From Phaeotremella fagi (Eukaryota; Basidiomycota; Tremellomycetes; Tremellales; Phaeotremellaceae): 64,000 nt of DNA. The stretch lies in assembly GCA_001599715.1 (NCBI GenBank), contig BCHU01000007.1, forward strand, positions 811,586 through 875,585, read 5' to 3'. Positions within the stretch are counted from its first letter, which is position 1. Each line of letters opens with the position of its first letter. The notes under the pieces were generated by a model. It searched no databases. It was not told the DNA's origin and saw nothing but the letters and a program-made list of their open reading frames with translations. The translations under genes were made by a program, and so were the position numbers. Below, one piece after another: positions 10,810-23,119 of the stretch.

Positions 10810-13800
10810 ATGACTGAGGACGTCGCTGCTGGTGGAAGAGGTTTTGCTCTTTGTAAGTTGATTCTCGTCAGCGATAGCATCCAGCGCTTACTCTCCATAA
10901 GCTCATCAGCGAGTCGTTCTTGATGTCAACTTTAGTGGTGTTTTAACAGCAAGTCTTGTTTTCATGAAATAGGATTATAGCCACTAACAACTACCCAGGG
11001 AACTGCACATCTTATCGTTACTCCCACTTCAGCATCACTTCGAACAGTCTACCTACACGCTTCTCCTAAACTTCGCATTTCTAATGTAACCCTTTCTTCA
11101 CCTACGTCAAGTCAACCTTTACTACCGACCCCAGCGTCATATACTCTCATTAACCCTTTTCAACCACTTCCAGCTCGTGACCCTCCGATCGATATTCGAT
11201 CTCATCCGGAAATCAAACGTAGGACATGGGCAGCTATGGGGGAAAAAGATGAAGGGGAACTGGCGGTTTCTGTCTCTGGAGGATGGGTTCGATTGGTGGA
11301 GACTGATGGTGCAACGGGACAAGGAGCAGGTCTATCTTTGGCCCCAATTCATATACAAATCGATTATCAACTTATAGTCGGAGGAGATGTGCTGGAAGGT
11401 ATTGTTTTTCGACGACCAGGGGATGGGGGAAACGAGTTTGAAGTCCCTCACATGTTTCTTTCGCCAACAACTTATGATTCCGCAAGGATATGGACCCCAT
11501 GCGTTGACAGTCTCTGGGAGAGGTGTACGTGGGAAATGGAAATCATAGTTCCTCGCTATCTGCAAGGGAGTGAACCTCGAGGAGATGAGGATGGGAATCC
11601 TGTCATGGTGGTTGCGTCTGGGGAACTGCTGGAACAAGTAGGTTTTCTGTTCCGTCCTCCAACTTACTATTTCAGGTTGCCCACCCGCACGATCCAAACA
11701 AGATTATTTTCTACTTTCTTCAAACTAACCCAACATCTGTTCAACACATTGCTTTCGCTGCCGGACCGTTCGAGATGATCTCAATTCCTTGTGAATCACA
11801 AAAGACCATCCTCGCCTTTGGACTTCCCGGATCGACGGCAGAGATGGAGAATTCAGTGTCTTTTTTATCCAAAGCTATGAACTACTACACAACGGAGTAT
11901 GGTTCATACCCCTTCACAGCCTTCAAAGCTGTTTTTGTTTCAAACCCTCGAAGCACCATTTCCACATCGGCGACACTAGCAATCGTTTCCTCCGATCTTC
12001 TGCACCCGTCGACCGTCATCGATCAAGCGATAATAACGCGCCAGACACTGTCTCTCGCTTTGATACAACAATGGGTGGGTATAAACATCATTCAAAAGAC
12101 CTTGTCGGATACATGGATCATCAATGGGTTGGCTATCTACATCAATTCTCTCTTTCTCCGTCACCTTTTGGGCAACAATGAATATCGTTTCCGGCTGAAA
12201 CAAGATATTATTCGATGTGTCGAACAAGACAAAGGTGATCAATGGCCTCTCTGTGTCCCAGGTATAGTGGATCCTCCAGACGCGCCAACCACATCATTCA
12301 TCAATCTCAAGGCTCCTCTTGTGATGCATATACTTGATCGACATTTGGCAAAGGCAGGAACTACACTTGGCCTTTCTAGGGTCATTCCAAAGGTTTTTCT
12401 CTCAGCTTTATCGGACGAAATGATTGGGAATCTCCTGTCAACCCAATCGTTTTTTAGAACTTGTCGCAAAGTTTCCGCCATGGATTTGGGAGCGTTTCAA
12501 GACCAATGGGTTTATGGCTCTGGATGTCCACATCTGAAGATGCAGACCAATTTCATCAAGAAAAAGTTTTTGGTAGAATTTGCTGTTCAGCAGTTTCAAC
12601 CTGCTTTCAAAGCGTCCCAAGTCGGCACCGAAAAGCAAAGGGAATTGGGCGCAGCAAAACGCCCTACGCCGTTCTTCGAAGTAAGTTTATTTCCCGGTGT
12701 CTACTGACTCTCTTAGGGTAGTTTGACTGTTCGAATTCACGAAGCGGATGGTGCGCCATTTGAGCATCTGGTCGATATCAAACAGAATTACAAAATGTTC
12801 AACCTCCCCTTCAATACCAAATATAAACGAACCCGTCGCTCTGGAAGAGTTGCGGCACGGTACGGGCGCATACAAGAGGATCTAGCCGCAGCTGAGGCCA
12901 ATGATCCTGACGAAGCTGGTATACTGGTAGCAGAACGAGCCGAACTGTTTGCATATCCGCCATGGGAGAACGATGAAGAGAGACGCAAATGGAGAGTGGG
13001 CGAATGGTCAGCCGAGCAGGCAGAGGAGATGATAGGAGAAGGAGGTGGTTATGAATGGATCAGAGTAGATCCTGAATGCGAATGGATCGCTACATTTGAC
13101 TTTCCTGAGAAACCTTGGTATTACATCAGTCAGCTTCAGGGTGATAGGGATGTCATTGCTCAATTGGAGGTGAGTGTGGTCAGACGAATAGTTTTAATGA
13201 AACTAGGCCGTTCATATGATCTCTAAAGAACCGTCACCTATCGTATCGACTGAGCTTGCTCGGACTGTACTGGTGAAGAACTATTTCTATCGGATCAGAA
13301 TGGAGGCGGCTGGCGCTCTGGTTGCTGTGAGTAAAGAATGAATCGTCTATGTAAAAGCTAATCCCGCCAGTACAATAACACTGAATGCGATTATATTGGC
13401 TACTTTCACCTGATGAAGCTGTTTGAGACACTTTACTGCCATCCACCCAGTGAAGAGACTCTTGATCCAATGTCGATCACGCCCAAACCCTTACCAAACG
13501 ATTTCTCTGATTTTTCGGATTATTTTTTGAAAAAGGTGAGTGTTTTGCCTGTAGCACAAAGCGCAGTACTCATCCAGGCTCAGAGTATCATTGGATCCTT
13601 GGCCAATCTCACTGATAGAGGTTCACGAGGCATCGTCTGGCGCAACGTTCGTACTCTCCTTCTGGACTTGATACGCCTCAACGATAATACCCATAATCAA
13701 GTGAGCTTTTGTTGGTATGGATTATGCTAAACAACAAAAGTACTCTGATTCGTCGTATCGTGCAACCTTGTTAAGCGCTCTAAGCAACGCTTTCGTTCTC

Positions 13801-16800
13801 GGTCCAAATTTTGACGCAACAACCGAAGTATCTAACGAACAGGACAAAGTCCTGTTGCAAGAGGCTATCCAGCTTGTAGAAAGAGAAATGACAATGGATA
13901 GACTTGTCCCAAGTTATCATAATATCGCTACTCAAGCTGGTCTACAAGTGAGTGTGGATGAATGAGCAACCTGCTGACATGTAGGCGAAGCTGAAGTTGA
14001 TGCTGGTCGGGAAATGCCCTAACGATCCACGCTCCTTCCTTAGCTATACCAGGTGAGAGATGGTACCAAACTATTGGCTGCACTGTGTACTGACTCCAAG
14101 CAGGGAAGGGAACTTTGAAGCCGTCAGACTTGTCGCTATCGACTGCTTGTTACTGAGTCGCCCGTTGGCTCGTAACTCGTCATCCACACCAACAGACCCG
14201 CAATCTGTCAGCAACACCCTGGTCAACGATCGATACCTTTTGGACGTTATTCAAAACGATTCTTCATTGACGGTCAGACGACACGTTGCTCGCGGCCTGT
14301 CGGAAGCGATCTTGATCAGTCTTGCTATGGGTGAAATTCAAGGAACTTCCCTTCCGCCGATCATCATTGACACTCCCATCGATACTGAACAAGCTAAGGA
14401 ACAAAGAAGAGAAGCAGCACAAGCTACGATCGTGAAGGGTGTTCGACAGAGTTTCCGAGAACAAGCTTTGCGGCAATTGATCGAGTTGACGTTCTTGTAA
14501 GTTGTGTCCATCTAGTGTTTACTAACATTCTCCAGGGAAAGCTTTGCTGAGCAGGACAATGAAATACGCCTAGGTCTACTGAAACTCGCCGAGGTCGTGT
14601 CAAGTTCTGTCACCGAACCGATACCAGGCAATCTGATAGTTCTGCAAACTCCAGTCGTCGAGACGCCATCCATCCTCACGCCCCGTCTTCGATTGAGTCT
14701 TGGTGGTGGCGAGGGCAGAGGCGATAGTGAAGGTGGGTGTATTGTTATGGACATGACTGAAAGATCAGGATACTTCCCCCACATCGCTGAAGTTACCCCT
14801 AACGAAAAGATTCGCCTTGTACTCAATGCCAAGGCAGTCAAAAAGAAGAAAGACAAGCCTTTGATCAAAGCACTTTCCAACGGTTTACCTGAGGCAGACT
14901 ACAAAGGTATCCTGTCTGTACTTCGAGGATTGGTGAGTAGTTGGGTGTGTCGTGAGCTAACGGATGACAGGAACAAGACAAGAGGAGTTTCTTCTTCGTG
15001 AATCCTGTGGATCCGGTACGAGATGGTGCCACTGAGTAAGACGTGAAGGATTCTCTGAGCTAACTACAGTTATTTCAATGTCATCAAAAACCCTATGGAT
15101 CTCAGTACGGCCAAGGCAAGATTGGAAGGAGGAGCGTACACTTCACGTGCAAATTTCCTTGCGGATTTGAGATTAATTATCGACAACGCTCTACTGTATA
15201 ACAAGCCGACGGATTTGGTTGGCAAAGCGGCTAAGTCGTTTGAAATATTGGTCAATAAATGTAGGTAGCAAATCCGCCAATCATGCTGACAACTTCTTCA
15301 GCTTGGACAAAGATGGAAACTACACTCAGCAACGCTGCGAATCCAGCACCAATAAAAGAAATACCACCCCCACCTCCACCAGCAGAACGTCCGTTCCCAA
15401 ACATCAAGCTCACCCTTCCTGCAGCCGTCTCAACACCCTCCGCGTTGATGCCACCACCTCCACCGCCTGCATCAATAAAACCTACAGGGATCAAGATAAA
15501 GGTCAAGCCGACGGAGGCAATGCCACCACCCCCGCTTCCAATTGTCAAACTTGTTGCTCCGCGTTTATCACCTGAGAAAGCTTCGTCAGGGAAGAAACGT
15601 AAAGAATCACTTGGTAACTCGAGTGGAAGTGCACTTGATGATCTTCTAGGTGAGGAGGTGGATGCGATGGAGAGGAGAAGTAGCGATGATTTCTTGGAGG
15701 ATTTGATCAAAGAACCGAAACCAAAGAAAAACAAGGCGGCGGTGAAATCTGATACTCACCCAACAACCCCTTCCATTCAAATTTCGATCCCTACCCTTCC
15801 CGATGTCAAACCGATCATGAAGTTCAAGAAACCAAACGTCACACCTTTGCCAGAACCTCTGAAATCGGCACCATCCTCATCCATTCCCAAGGTCAAACTC
15901 CCTGAAACTGTGAAAACTGTGACGACGTCTGCGGAACCACCGATCCCTCTCACAACGCTTATGGTGACTCCAGCAGTTGCACCAGATCCCCCACACGACT
16001 TGCCAGATACCACCACCAACAAGATGCCTATGAAAGTCAAACGGGCCAAGACTCTGATGGGAGTTTTAGCCAAGCAGCCCGCCTACGTATGGGTAAGTAA
16101 AAGTGATGGCTTGATAATCTGACCGGTTATAGTTTTCTAAACCTGTTGATCCAGTAGTGGACAATTTACCAACGTACGTTTTTGGCACTTTTCCGTCGAT
16201 TTGACTGATCTGGTTTCAGATATCTCGACGAAATCAAGCGTCCAATGGATTTTGGAACAATCGGGAAAAAGATTGACAAGAAACAATATCAAACAATGGG
16301 TCAATTGGCTGCAGATATCGAATTGGTTTTCAACAAGTAAGCCCTAGCATCACGTTTATTACTAAAGTAGTCACCAGTTGTCGACAATTCAACGGTGAGG
16401 GAGATTTTTCGAACATGGCCAACGACATTCAACGAGCATATTGGAAAGAATGGCCGAAAACGGTCTCCAGTCGAATGACTCCGGATGAAAAGAGGAGCAT
16501 GTTGATGTTGTTGACTAAAGCTTCAAAGGAACAATCAGCGATATGGTTCTTGCAGGCAGGTAAGGTCACGAGTCGGAAGCAGTACTAATTTAATCAAAGT
16601 CAATCCCGAGGAAATGGGCATTCCTGATTATTTCGAATAGTGAGTTTTACTAGCGTGACATTTGACACTGCTGACGTGCACCAGCATTCCTCGAGAGGAC
16701 GCTAGGGATTTGTCATTGATCAAAAGTAAAGTTGAGAAAGATATTCTAAACAGTGCAAGAGCTGTTGATATAGATATCTCGTTGATGTTGGAGAACGCCA

Positions 16801-16889
16801 GGATTTTCAACAAGGAAGGCGTGGTGGTTGAAGCAGCTGATGATTTTGATAAATGGTGGAAGAGTCAAAGGGGGAAGATGGAGGGTTGA
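10810..16889 (+). CDS. TAF2: TFIID subunit TAF2 with C-terminal bromodomain-like modules
   Basis: TAF2 binds core promoter DNA within TFIID. The N-terminal and middle parts follow the M1-aminopeptidase-like fold (WTPCVDSLWERCTWEMEI; TEYGSYPFTAFKAVFV; LALIQQWVGINII), with the HExxH zinc motif absent as expected for TAF2. A long HEAT-like part follows. Unusually, the C-terminus has Pro-rich linkers and three bromodomain-like segments: YFNVIKNPMDLSTAKARLEG (about 15070-15250), YLDEIKRPMDFGTIGKKIDK (about 16140-16430), and a degenerate third ending ENARIFNKEGVVVEAADDF (about 16540-16880). Many introns interrupt the gene; the second is best read as GC-AG (10949-10998). The exact model in the middle is not certain. 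Confidence 0.88.
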
Positions 16890-17250
16890 TGGATTGGTTA
16901 ATTGATTGGGGTGGTTAATTGATTGATTGATTGTGGTTGCGATTGTGATTGATGGTTGTTAAGCGAGATGTGAATTGCTGAAGGAGTACCTTTGGGGCGT
17001 TGTTTCGGTGTTTGGCAGTAGTTTCAGTCTTTACGCTTCCTTTGATTCTTAGCACTTAGTGTGACGGGCTTGTAAGATTGTGATGGATGAGGGATGACCG
17101 TGAAGGCGAAAGATTGAACAAGTAATTGCCGAGTACAAATACCTCTCATTTTGGCATCGAACCATCTTCTTCCCCAACATCAATTATCTCACGAGCTTTC
17201 ACGAATCACGAATTTTAACGTCTGTTTACGCAAATCATATTATACTGAGC
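16890..17250. other. Intergenic with a GATT-rich run
   Basis: A simple GATT/GGTT repeat lies at about 16890-16945, just after the TAF2 stop codon. The rest is the SDR promoter; no other element was recognised. Confidence 0.5.
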
Positions 17251-18585
17251 ATGTCTTCATATCTCATTGACAATCTCTTCTCCGTCAAGGGCAAGGTAAG
17301 CCGCTAGAGTATAAGACTGATTCATTGGCTAATCCGCGTTCAGGTCTGCCTCGTCACTGGTGGTGGCACTGGTATGTTGGTTTTTATCCCCTTCTTCGTC
17401 ACTAACCATCTATAGGTATCGGTAAGGGCATGGTCGCAGCTCTTGCCATTAACGGTGCCAAGGTAAGCGGTAATGATCTATTCACCTGACTATATAGGTC
17501 ATCATCGTCGGTCGACGACTCAACGTTCTCGAAACCGTCGCTCAAGAGTTGAACGTTGAAGCTGAAAAGGCTGGAAAAGGCGGTTCCGTCATTCCAATCC
17601 AAGGTGATGTCGCTACCAAACAAGGTGTTGTTGAGGTCTACGATCAAGTCGTCAAGATTGTTGACAAGGTAAGTGGAATCGATTCGATCCGAGCTAATGT
17701 TCCAGCTCGATTTCCTCGTTAACAACGCTGGGTTCTCCGCCAACTGGAAAGTCCAAGGTGCTTGGGTAGGTATCCAAGTATGAAGCAGCTTCACTAATGC
17801 TGTCAGGATAAACCAGAAGAACTTGAAGCCAAGCTTTGGTCTATTGACGAGTGAGTGAACAATGAATATCGTTTGCTTACATCCATCTAGTGCCGACTTC
17901 GCCAACATGACAGGTATCCATGTCGCTTCTCCGTACTTCCTTGCCGTCAAGTTTATTCCGCTTTTCGCCAAATCTGAAGATCCTTCCGTTGCCAACATTA
18001 CGTCTCTCGGTGCGATCTTCTTGAACAGGTAGGTCATGACTTGAAAAGTCGGGGTGATGATTGACGTTTTTATAGAAAAGTTTGCGAGATCTCTTATGCT
18101 CAATCCAAAGCTGCTGGTGAGTAGGGTTTTACCAAAAATCTCGCACCCACTGATCAGCCCTCTAGAGCTCCAATTAACCAAACTCATGGCTGCATCTTTG
18201 ATGCCATTCAAGATCAGAGTTAACGCCATCGTCCCAGGTAAGTCGGATTGACGTGGTCACGAGTTTGAACCAATTTCGATAGGTTTATTCCCTTCTCAAC
18301 TCACTACCAGTGCTGATGGTAAATACTTCCAACCGATGGAGGAAACAATTCCAAACATTCCAGCCAAGTAAGTTTGTGACGAGGTGGAGGAAAATCATCG
18401 CTGATCTTTCCAAGACGCCCTGGAACTCTTGAAGAGATGGCAGGTACAGTTTTGATGTTGGCTACCAAGGCAGGTGGATACTTGAACGCTTCTGAGATCC
18501 TCATTGATGGTGGTTGGAAAATGGTAAGTAATGTTAGATTTCTATGACTGAATGGTGAAAGACTGCTTCCGCCAACGACATCTAA
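17251..18585 (+). CDS. Short-chain dehydrogenase/reductase
   Basis: A classical SDR of about 300 aa, NAD(P)-dependent. The cofactor motif TGGGTGIGKG lies near residues 20-30, NNAGFSANW follows, and the active-site YAQSK comes after the serine of NITSLGAIF. The C-terminal RVNAIVPGLFPSQ and LNASEILIDGGWKM are typical of the family. The gene is broken by about ten short introns, and the last exon adds only TASANDI. The substrate cannot be told; close homologues are often annotated generically as Rhamnolipid/3-oxoacyl-type reductases. No targeting peptide is evident. Confidence 0.88.
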
Positions 18586-18861
18586 GATGTTTGATGAACG
18601 ATTGTCTTCAACAGGTGATTGTGGATAGGATTGCGATCTATATCTTGATTGACGGATGCAGTATGCATAGGTAGTGGTGGAGGAATCTTTATTTTGTAGT
18701 GTAGTGGATGCATAGTGTTCAGTTGCAGATGGTTACTGTAGCAGCAGCAGCAGCGGGATTAAATGTGAAATAATGAAAAGATATACCAGTAGAGAGATAG
18801 ATACAGTAGATATTGACATCTTCATTCTTTTATTCATTACGCATCTCAATCCCCTCTCACC

Positions 18862-20790
18862 ATGTCGACAACTCTTGACCCAGGTCCATCCGTTCTATCA
18901 GCGACGAATGGTGTTCCCTCTCTATCAGAATTGGTTAGAAAAGGTGGTAAAAGAACAAGAGCTATTTATGGTTTAAACGATTCAGTGTTGGATGATGGTC
19001 TGAGTAGAGCGTGAGTGGATGTTTCTGTTGGCCCCGTGGATTGGTTTAGCTTTGCTATCAGAGCCTAGTATCATCTATCCCTCATTTACGAACCCCACTG
19101 ACAATGCACAGGAACAAGATAAAACTGGCCTCGAAACTAGCAATCGAATATGCTGATGTTCAAACTCTACCTCCTGTTCTTCAATCTCAGCAAGCAGGTC
19201 CAGCAGGTCCGAAACGATCAACCAATGGAACAGCTGTTACTGCAAACGCACCCAACGTGAAACTGATAGGTGGTCCAGAGGCTCCTGCAAGGTAAGTGGT
19301 CATGAAAACGCTATTTCCTGACATCGTATAGCTCGTCATCTGGATCTACTCCTGCTGAACCAAGAGCTTTGGTCCAATATAGACATCAACAAGGTTTCGC
19401 AGCTCAAGGTGGTCAGGCCAGTTCGAAACTTAGTCAAGCTTTGATGAGAAAGAAGGAAGCCAGGGAGATCAAACCGGAATACCATCCTCAATGTGAGTTT
19501 GAGTCGTGCTGGTGAACGAAATTCTGACGCAATCTAGGGAAACTCACAAGAGTCATTTCTGGACATATGGGTTGGGTTCGTGCGATTACTGTAGATCCAG
19601 GAAATCAATGGTTTGCAACAGGTGCTGGAGATCGTGTAGTCAAGGTAGGTTCTGTCGAGATGTTTGCGATAAAACCTGACACCACGGTCTTAGATATGGG
19701 ATTTGGCTTCTGGGGAATTGAAATTGTCGTTGACCGGTCATATATCTACTGTTAGAGGTCTTGGCGTATCAAGTAGACATCCATATCTCTTCTCGTGTGC
19801 CGAGGACAAGGTGAGCTCAGGAGGATGAGCGAGACTGACTGTTAGATGGTGAAATGTTGGGATTTGGAAGTGAACAAAGTTATCAGACATTATCATGGTC
19901 ATCATTCCGGTGTTTATTCACTCTCGTGGGTTGGCAGGAAATGTTGTTTGAATCTCACTGACCAACAATGGATAGGGTTCATCCTACGCTGGACGTTCTC
20001 GTTACTGCTGGTCGTGACGCAACAGCTCGTGTTTGGGATATGAGAACTCGAGCCAATATTTTTGTCCTCGCTGGCCATAACGGTACAGTCGCAGATGTCA
20101 AGACCCAAGATTCAGACCCTCAAGTTATAACAGGTAGTATGGATAGTACAGTCAAGTGAGTCATTTTGACTTGTATCAAAATTATTACTGACCCTGGTGT
20201 AGGCTTTGGGATCTGGCAGCTGGAAAATGTGTGACTACACTTACACACCACAAGAAATCAGTTCGTGCGCTAGCAGTTCATCCAACCGAATACAGTTTCG
20301 CATCAGCAAGTGCTGGAGGCAACAAGTGGGTTCTGGGTTCAGCTGCAATTTACTGACTTTTTCAGTATCAAAAAGTGGAAATGCCCAGAAGGAATCTTCG
20401 TTAACAATTTTTCTGGACATGAAGCTATCATCAACACGTTATCGCTAAATGAGGAAGGTGTCATGTTCTCTGGAGGTATGTCGAGTAGCTCCTGCAGTGG
20501 TCTCAGTGCTAATCCCACGCTTAGCTGATAACGGTACTCTCACAATGTGGGATTATGCAACTGGTTTACCGTTCCAACATTTGAAAGACGTTCCCCAACC
20601 TGGATCTTTGGATGCTGAAGCTGTGAGTGGAGATACTGACAAGACGCTGATCCGAATAGGGTGTATTCTGTTCGACATTCGATAAAACTGGTACCAGGTT
20701 GATTACAGGTGGTGCAGATAAGACTATCAAAGTAAGTCGAGCTGTGTGTGTCACGCTAACGTGATCCAGGTTTACTCTGAACAATCATGA
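18862..20790 (+). CDS. PRP46: Pre-mRNA splicing factor PRP46/PRL1, WD40
   Basis: This homologue of Prp46/PLRG1 belongs to the NineTeen complex that activates the spliceosome. The N-terminus is basic and low complexity. Seven WD40 repeats start at [20 protein letters not shown] and run through [40 protein letters not shown] and [13 protein letters not shown], ending [18 protein letters not shown] residues appear as KIWDL, KCWDL, RVWDM, KLWDL and TMWDY. The many short introns cut the blades at non-repeating points. Confidence 0.92.
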
Positions 20791-20844
20791 GTCTGAAGTG
20801 AAACTACTCGTATTGTAGACAAAATGCATATCAAATCCCTACAT

Positions 20845-22752
20845 CTAAACAGACAACTCTGCAGTTTTAACATTCTTTAGAGCTTCCTCGTAAGGTTGCA
20901 AAGCAGGTCCAACCCATTCTTTGACAAATTTATCGACTTGTTCTGGAGCACGACCGATAAAAGTTTTAGGATCAAGAAGTGTATCCAATTCGCTCCAGAT
21001 ACCAGAAAAGTAGTCGTCCTTTTTGATTCTTTCGATTAAATCGTTCTCACCACCTTCCTCTTTGACCACTGCACCAGCTTGATGTGAAAGGACACGGATT
21101 TTCTCATGACATTCTTGTCTGTCACCACCGTTTTTGACTACTGCCATGATGATGTTTTCTGTAGCCATGAAAGGTAGTTCTTGACTTATTCTACGAGCGA
21201 TGACTCGGGGATAGACGACCAAACCTTCCGAGATGTTTTGAAGGGTTGTGAGTAGGATATCCGCCGTGAGGAAGGCTTCAGGAAGGGTGACTCTTCGGTT
21301 GGCACTGAAATGTTAGTGAGGCTATGATCAAAGACCCACCTATCGTCAAGAGTTCTTTCGAGCCATTGAACAGATGAAGTCATGAGGGTGTTTTGGTAGA
21401 TGACCATGAGGTGACGAGCGAGGGAACAAGCTCTTTCGCATCGCATTGGGTTACGCTGTTGGTTAGAAGAGGGACGTGCGGTTGCTTACTTTGTAGGCCA
21501 TGGCGGAGCTATCAATCAGTACTCGTAATGGCATCAACTTACGATCCAATTTGATCCTTCTCAAATGGTTCTTCGATTTCTTTTAAGTTGGCTAATAAAC
21601 GAACTACACGTTAGTTTGAGCTAGACCTCAGGTCCTCACTATCAGTTGCGATCTTGTGAACTGTAGCTCCGAAACTTGAAAGAGGTCCTAAGACATCTGC
21701 GTCGATTTTTCTTGAGTAGGTCTGACCAGTTACTGGGTAAGCGTATGGGAAACCGAACAATTCTGTAACTCTTGCGTCGAGTTTTTCAACCTAGGGTATT
21801 AGTCTAGAACCCAACACCGAATCACCTTTTCATGATCACCATCGAATAAAGCCAAGAAACTTCCTTGAGTTCCAGTGGTTCCTTTGACACCTCTGAAACC
21901 TAAATCCGAACGAGCCCTTTCAAGGTTTCTCAAATCCCATAAAAGTTCTTGTATCCACAAGGTAGCCCTTTTGCCTACGGTCGTCAACTGAGCTGGTTGG
22001 AAATGAGTGAATCCAAGTGTTGGAAGATCTTTGTATTGTTCTGCGAATTTGGTGAATCTTGAAATGACCGTTGCGAGTTTGGGGAGAAGGATGTTGAGAC
22101 CTTCACGAAGGAAAATCAAGTCGGCGTTGCTGGTATTGGATTAGTGGGTGTTATTGTCCAAAATTCTACATACTCTGTGACGTAGCATGATGTAGCTCCG
22201 AGACTACGATGATTAGATTTATTAGATTCATTCCGAAGGACCTAGGAGAAACCTACTGGATGATACCTGCAGCTTCAGGAGCTACAGTTCCAAAGGTGTG
22301 AACGTGGGCCATGACGTCGTCTAGGTATCATCAGTAAGTGATCCTGGCATCTCAACTTCCACTCACGTCTTCTCTTCTTTTCCTCTTCAGCTGCAACTTT
22401 CATTTGAGCTTCGTCGAGAACGAGGTTAGCTTTCATTTGAGTGATGGCTTCGTCTGAAATAGCAAGACCAAGTTCCTAAGAGGGTTCAGCTGAGACCTAA
22501 TTGTAACATAAAAATGGCCACCTTTTCAGCGATAGCCAAATTAAGCCAGAGTTGTCTCCAAGTTCCAAATCGAGTCTAGAACGGATGTGAGTACGAGACA
22601 GCTTGGGATAGAGTTTGTAGCGACTCACTCCGTTAGAGAACAACTTGGACATCTCTTTTGAGGCATAACGACTTGGGATTGGGGTGTTAGTGATGATATG
22701 AGGTACAAGTTAGAATGACTCACGATGATAGAGGTGTTTGATAGGTGTCCAT
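20845..22752 (-). CDS. ADE13: Adenylosuccinate lyase
   Basis: This enzyme of purine synthesis splits SAICAR and adenylosuccinate to release fumarate. It starts [17 protein letters not shown] and contains [11 protein letters not shown] and [11 protein letters not shown], the catalytic-histidine region [17 protein letters not shown], and the fumarase/lyase family signature SSAMAYKRNPMRCE. The C-terminus reads [12 protein letters not shown]. Length (about 480 aa after splicing some nine introns) fits the eukaryotic enzyme. It shares a divergent 367-base promoter region with malate dehydrogenase. Confidence 0.95.
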
Positions 22753-23119
22753 TGTGATGTGATGTGATGTTGTTGGGTGAGGTTAAGGTGATTTATTTTG
22801 TCTATGCTATCTATCTCACCTAGGTCAATCTCTCCCTCTCCCTTCCAACTTTTTACATTTGATAACGACAATAACAAATAATACACGTCATTCTTTGATT
22901 GAACCGGTTTCTTACCGGTACTAAGTTTACCCCACAGCGTTGGTCGTTGGTTGGTTGATACATAAGATCTACTCTTATATCCTACTACTTACATTCACTT
23001 TTACATCCTTTCATCTATCTCTTATTCATCCCATCCTACCCACACATATCAAATTAAGTAAGTACACCATCACCCTCATCACACCCATCCATTTGTTCTG
23101 ACAAAGATCTCATAGAAAA
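22753..23119. promoter_or_regulatory. Divergent promoter region, ADE13 / malate dehydrogenase
   Basis: This 367-base gap separates two genes transcribed away from each other. It contains a CT-rich patch close to the malate dehydrogenase start (about 22980-23060), as is common at transcription starts in this group. No specific factor site was identified. Confidence 0.5.
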
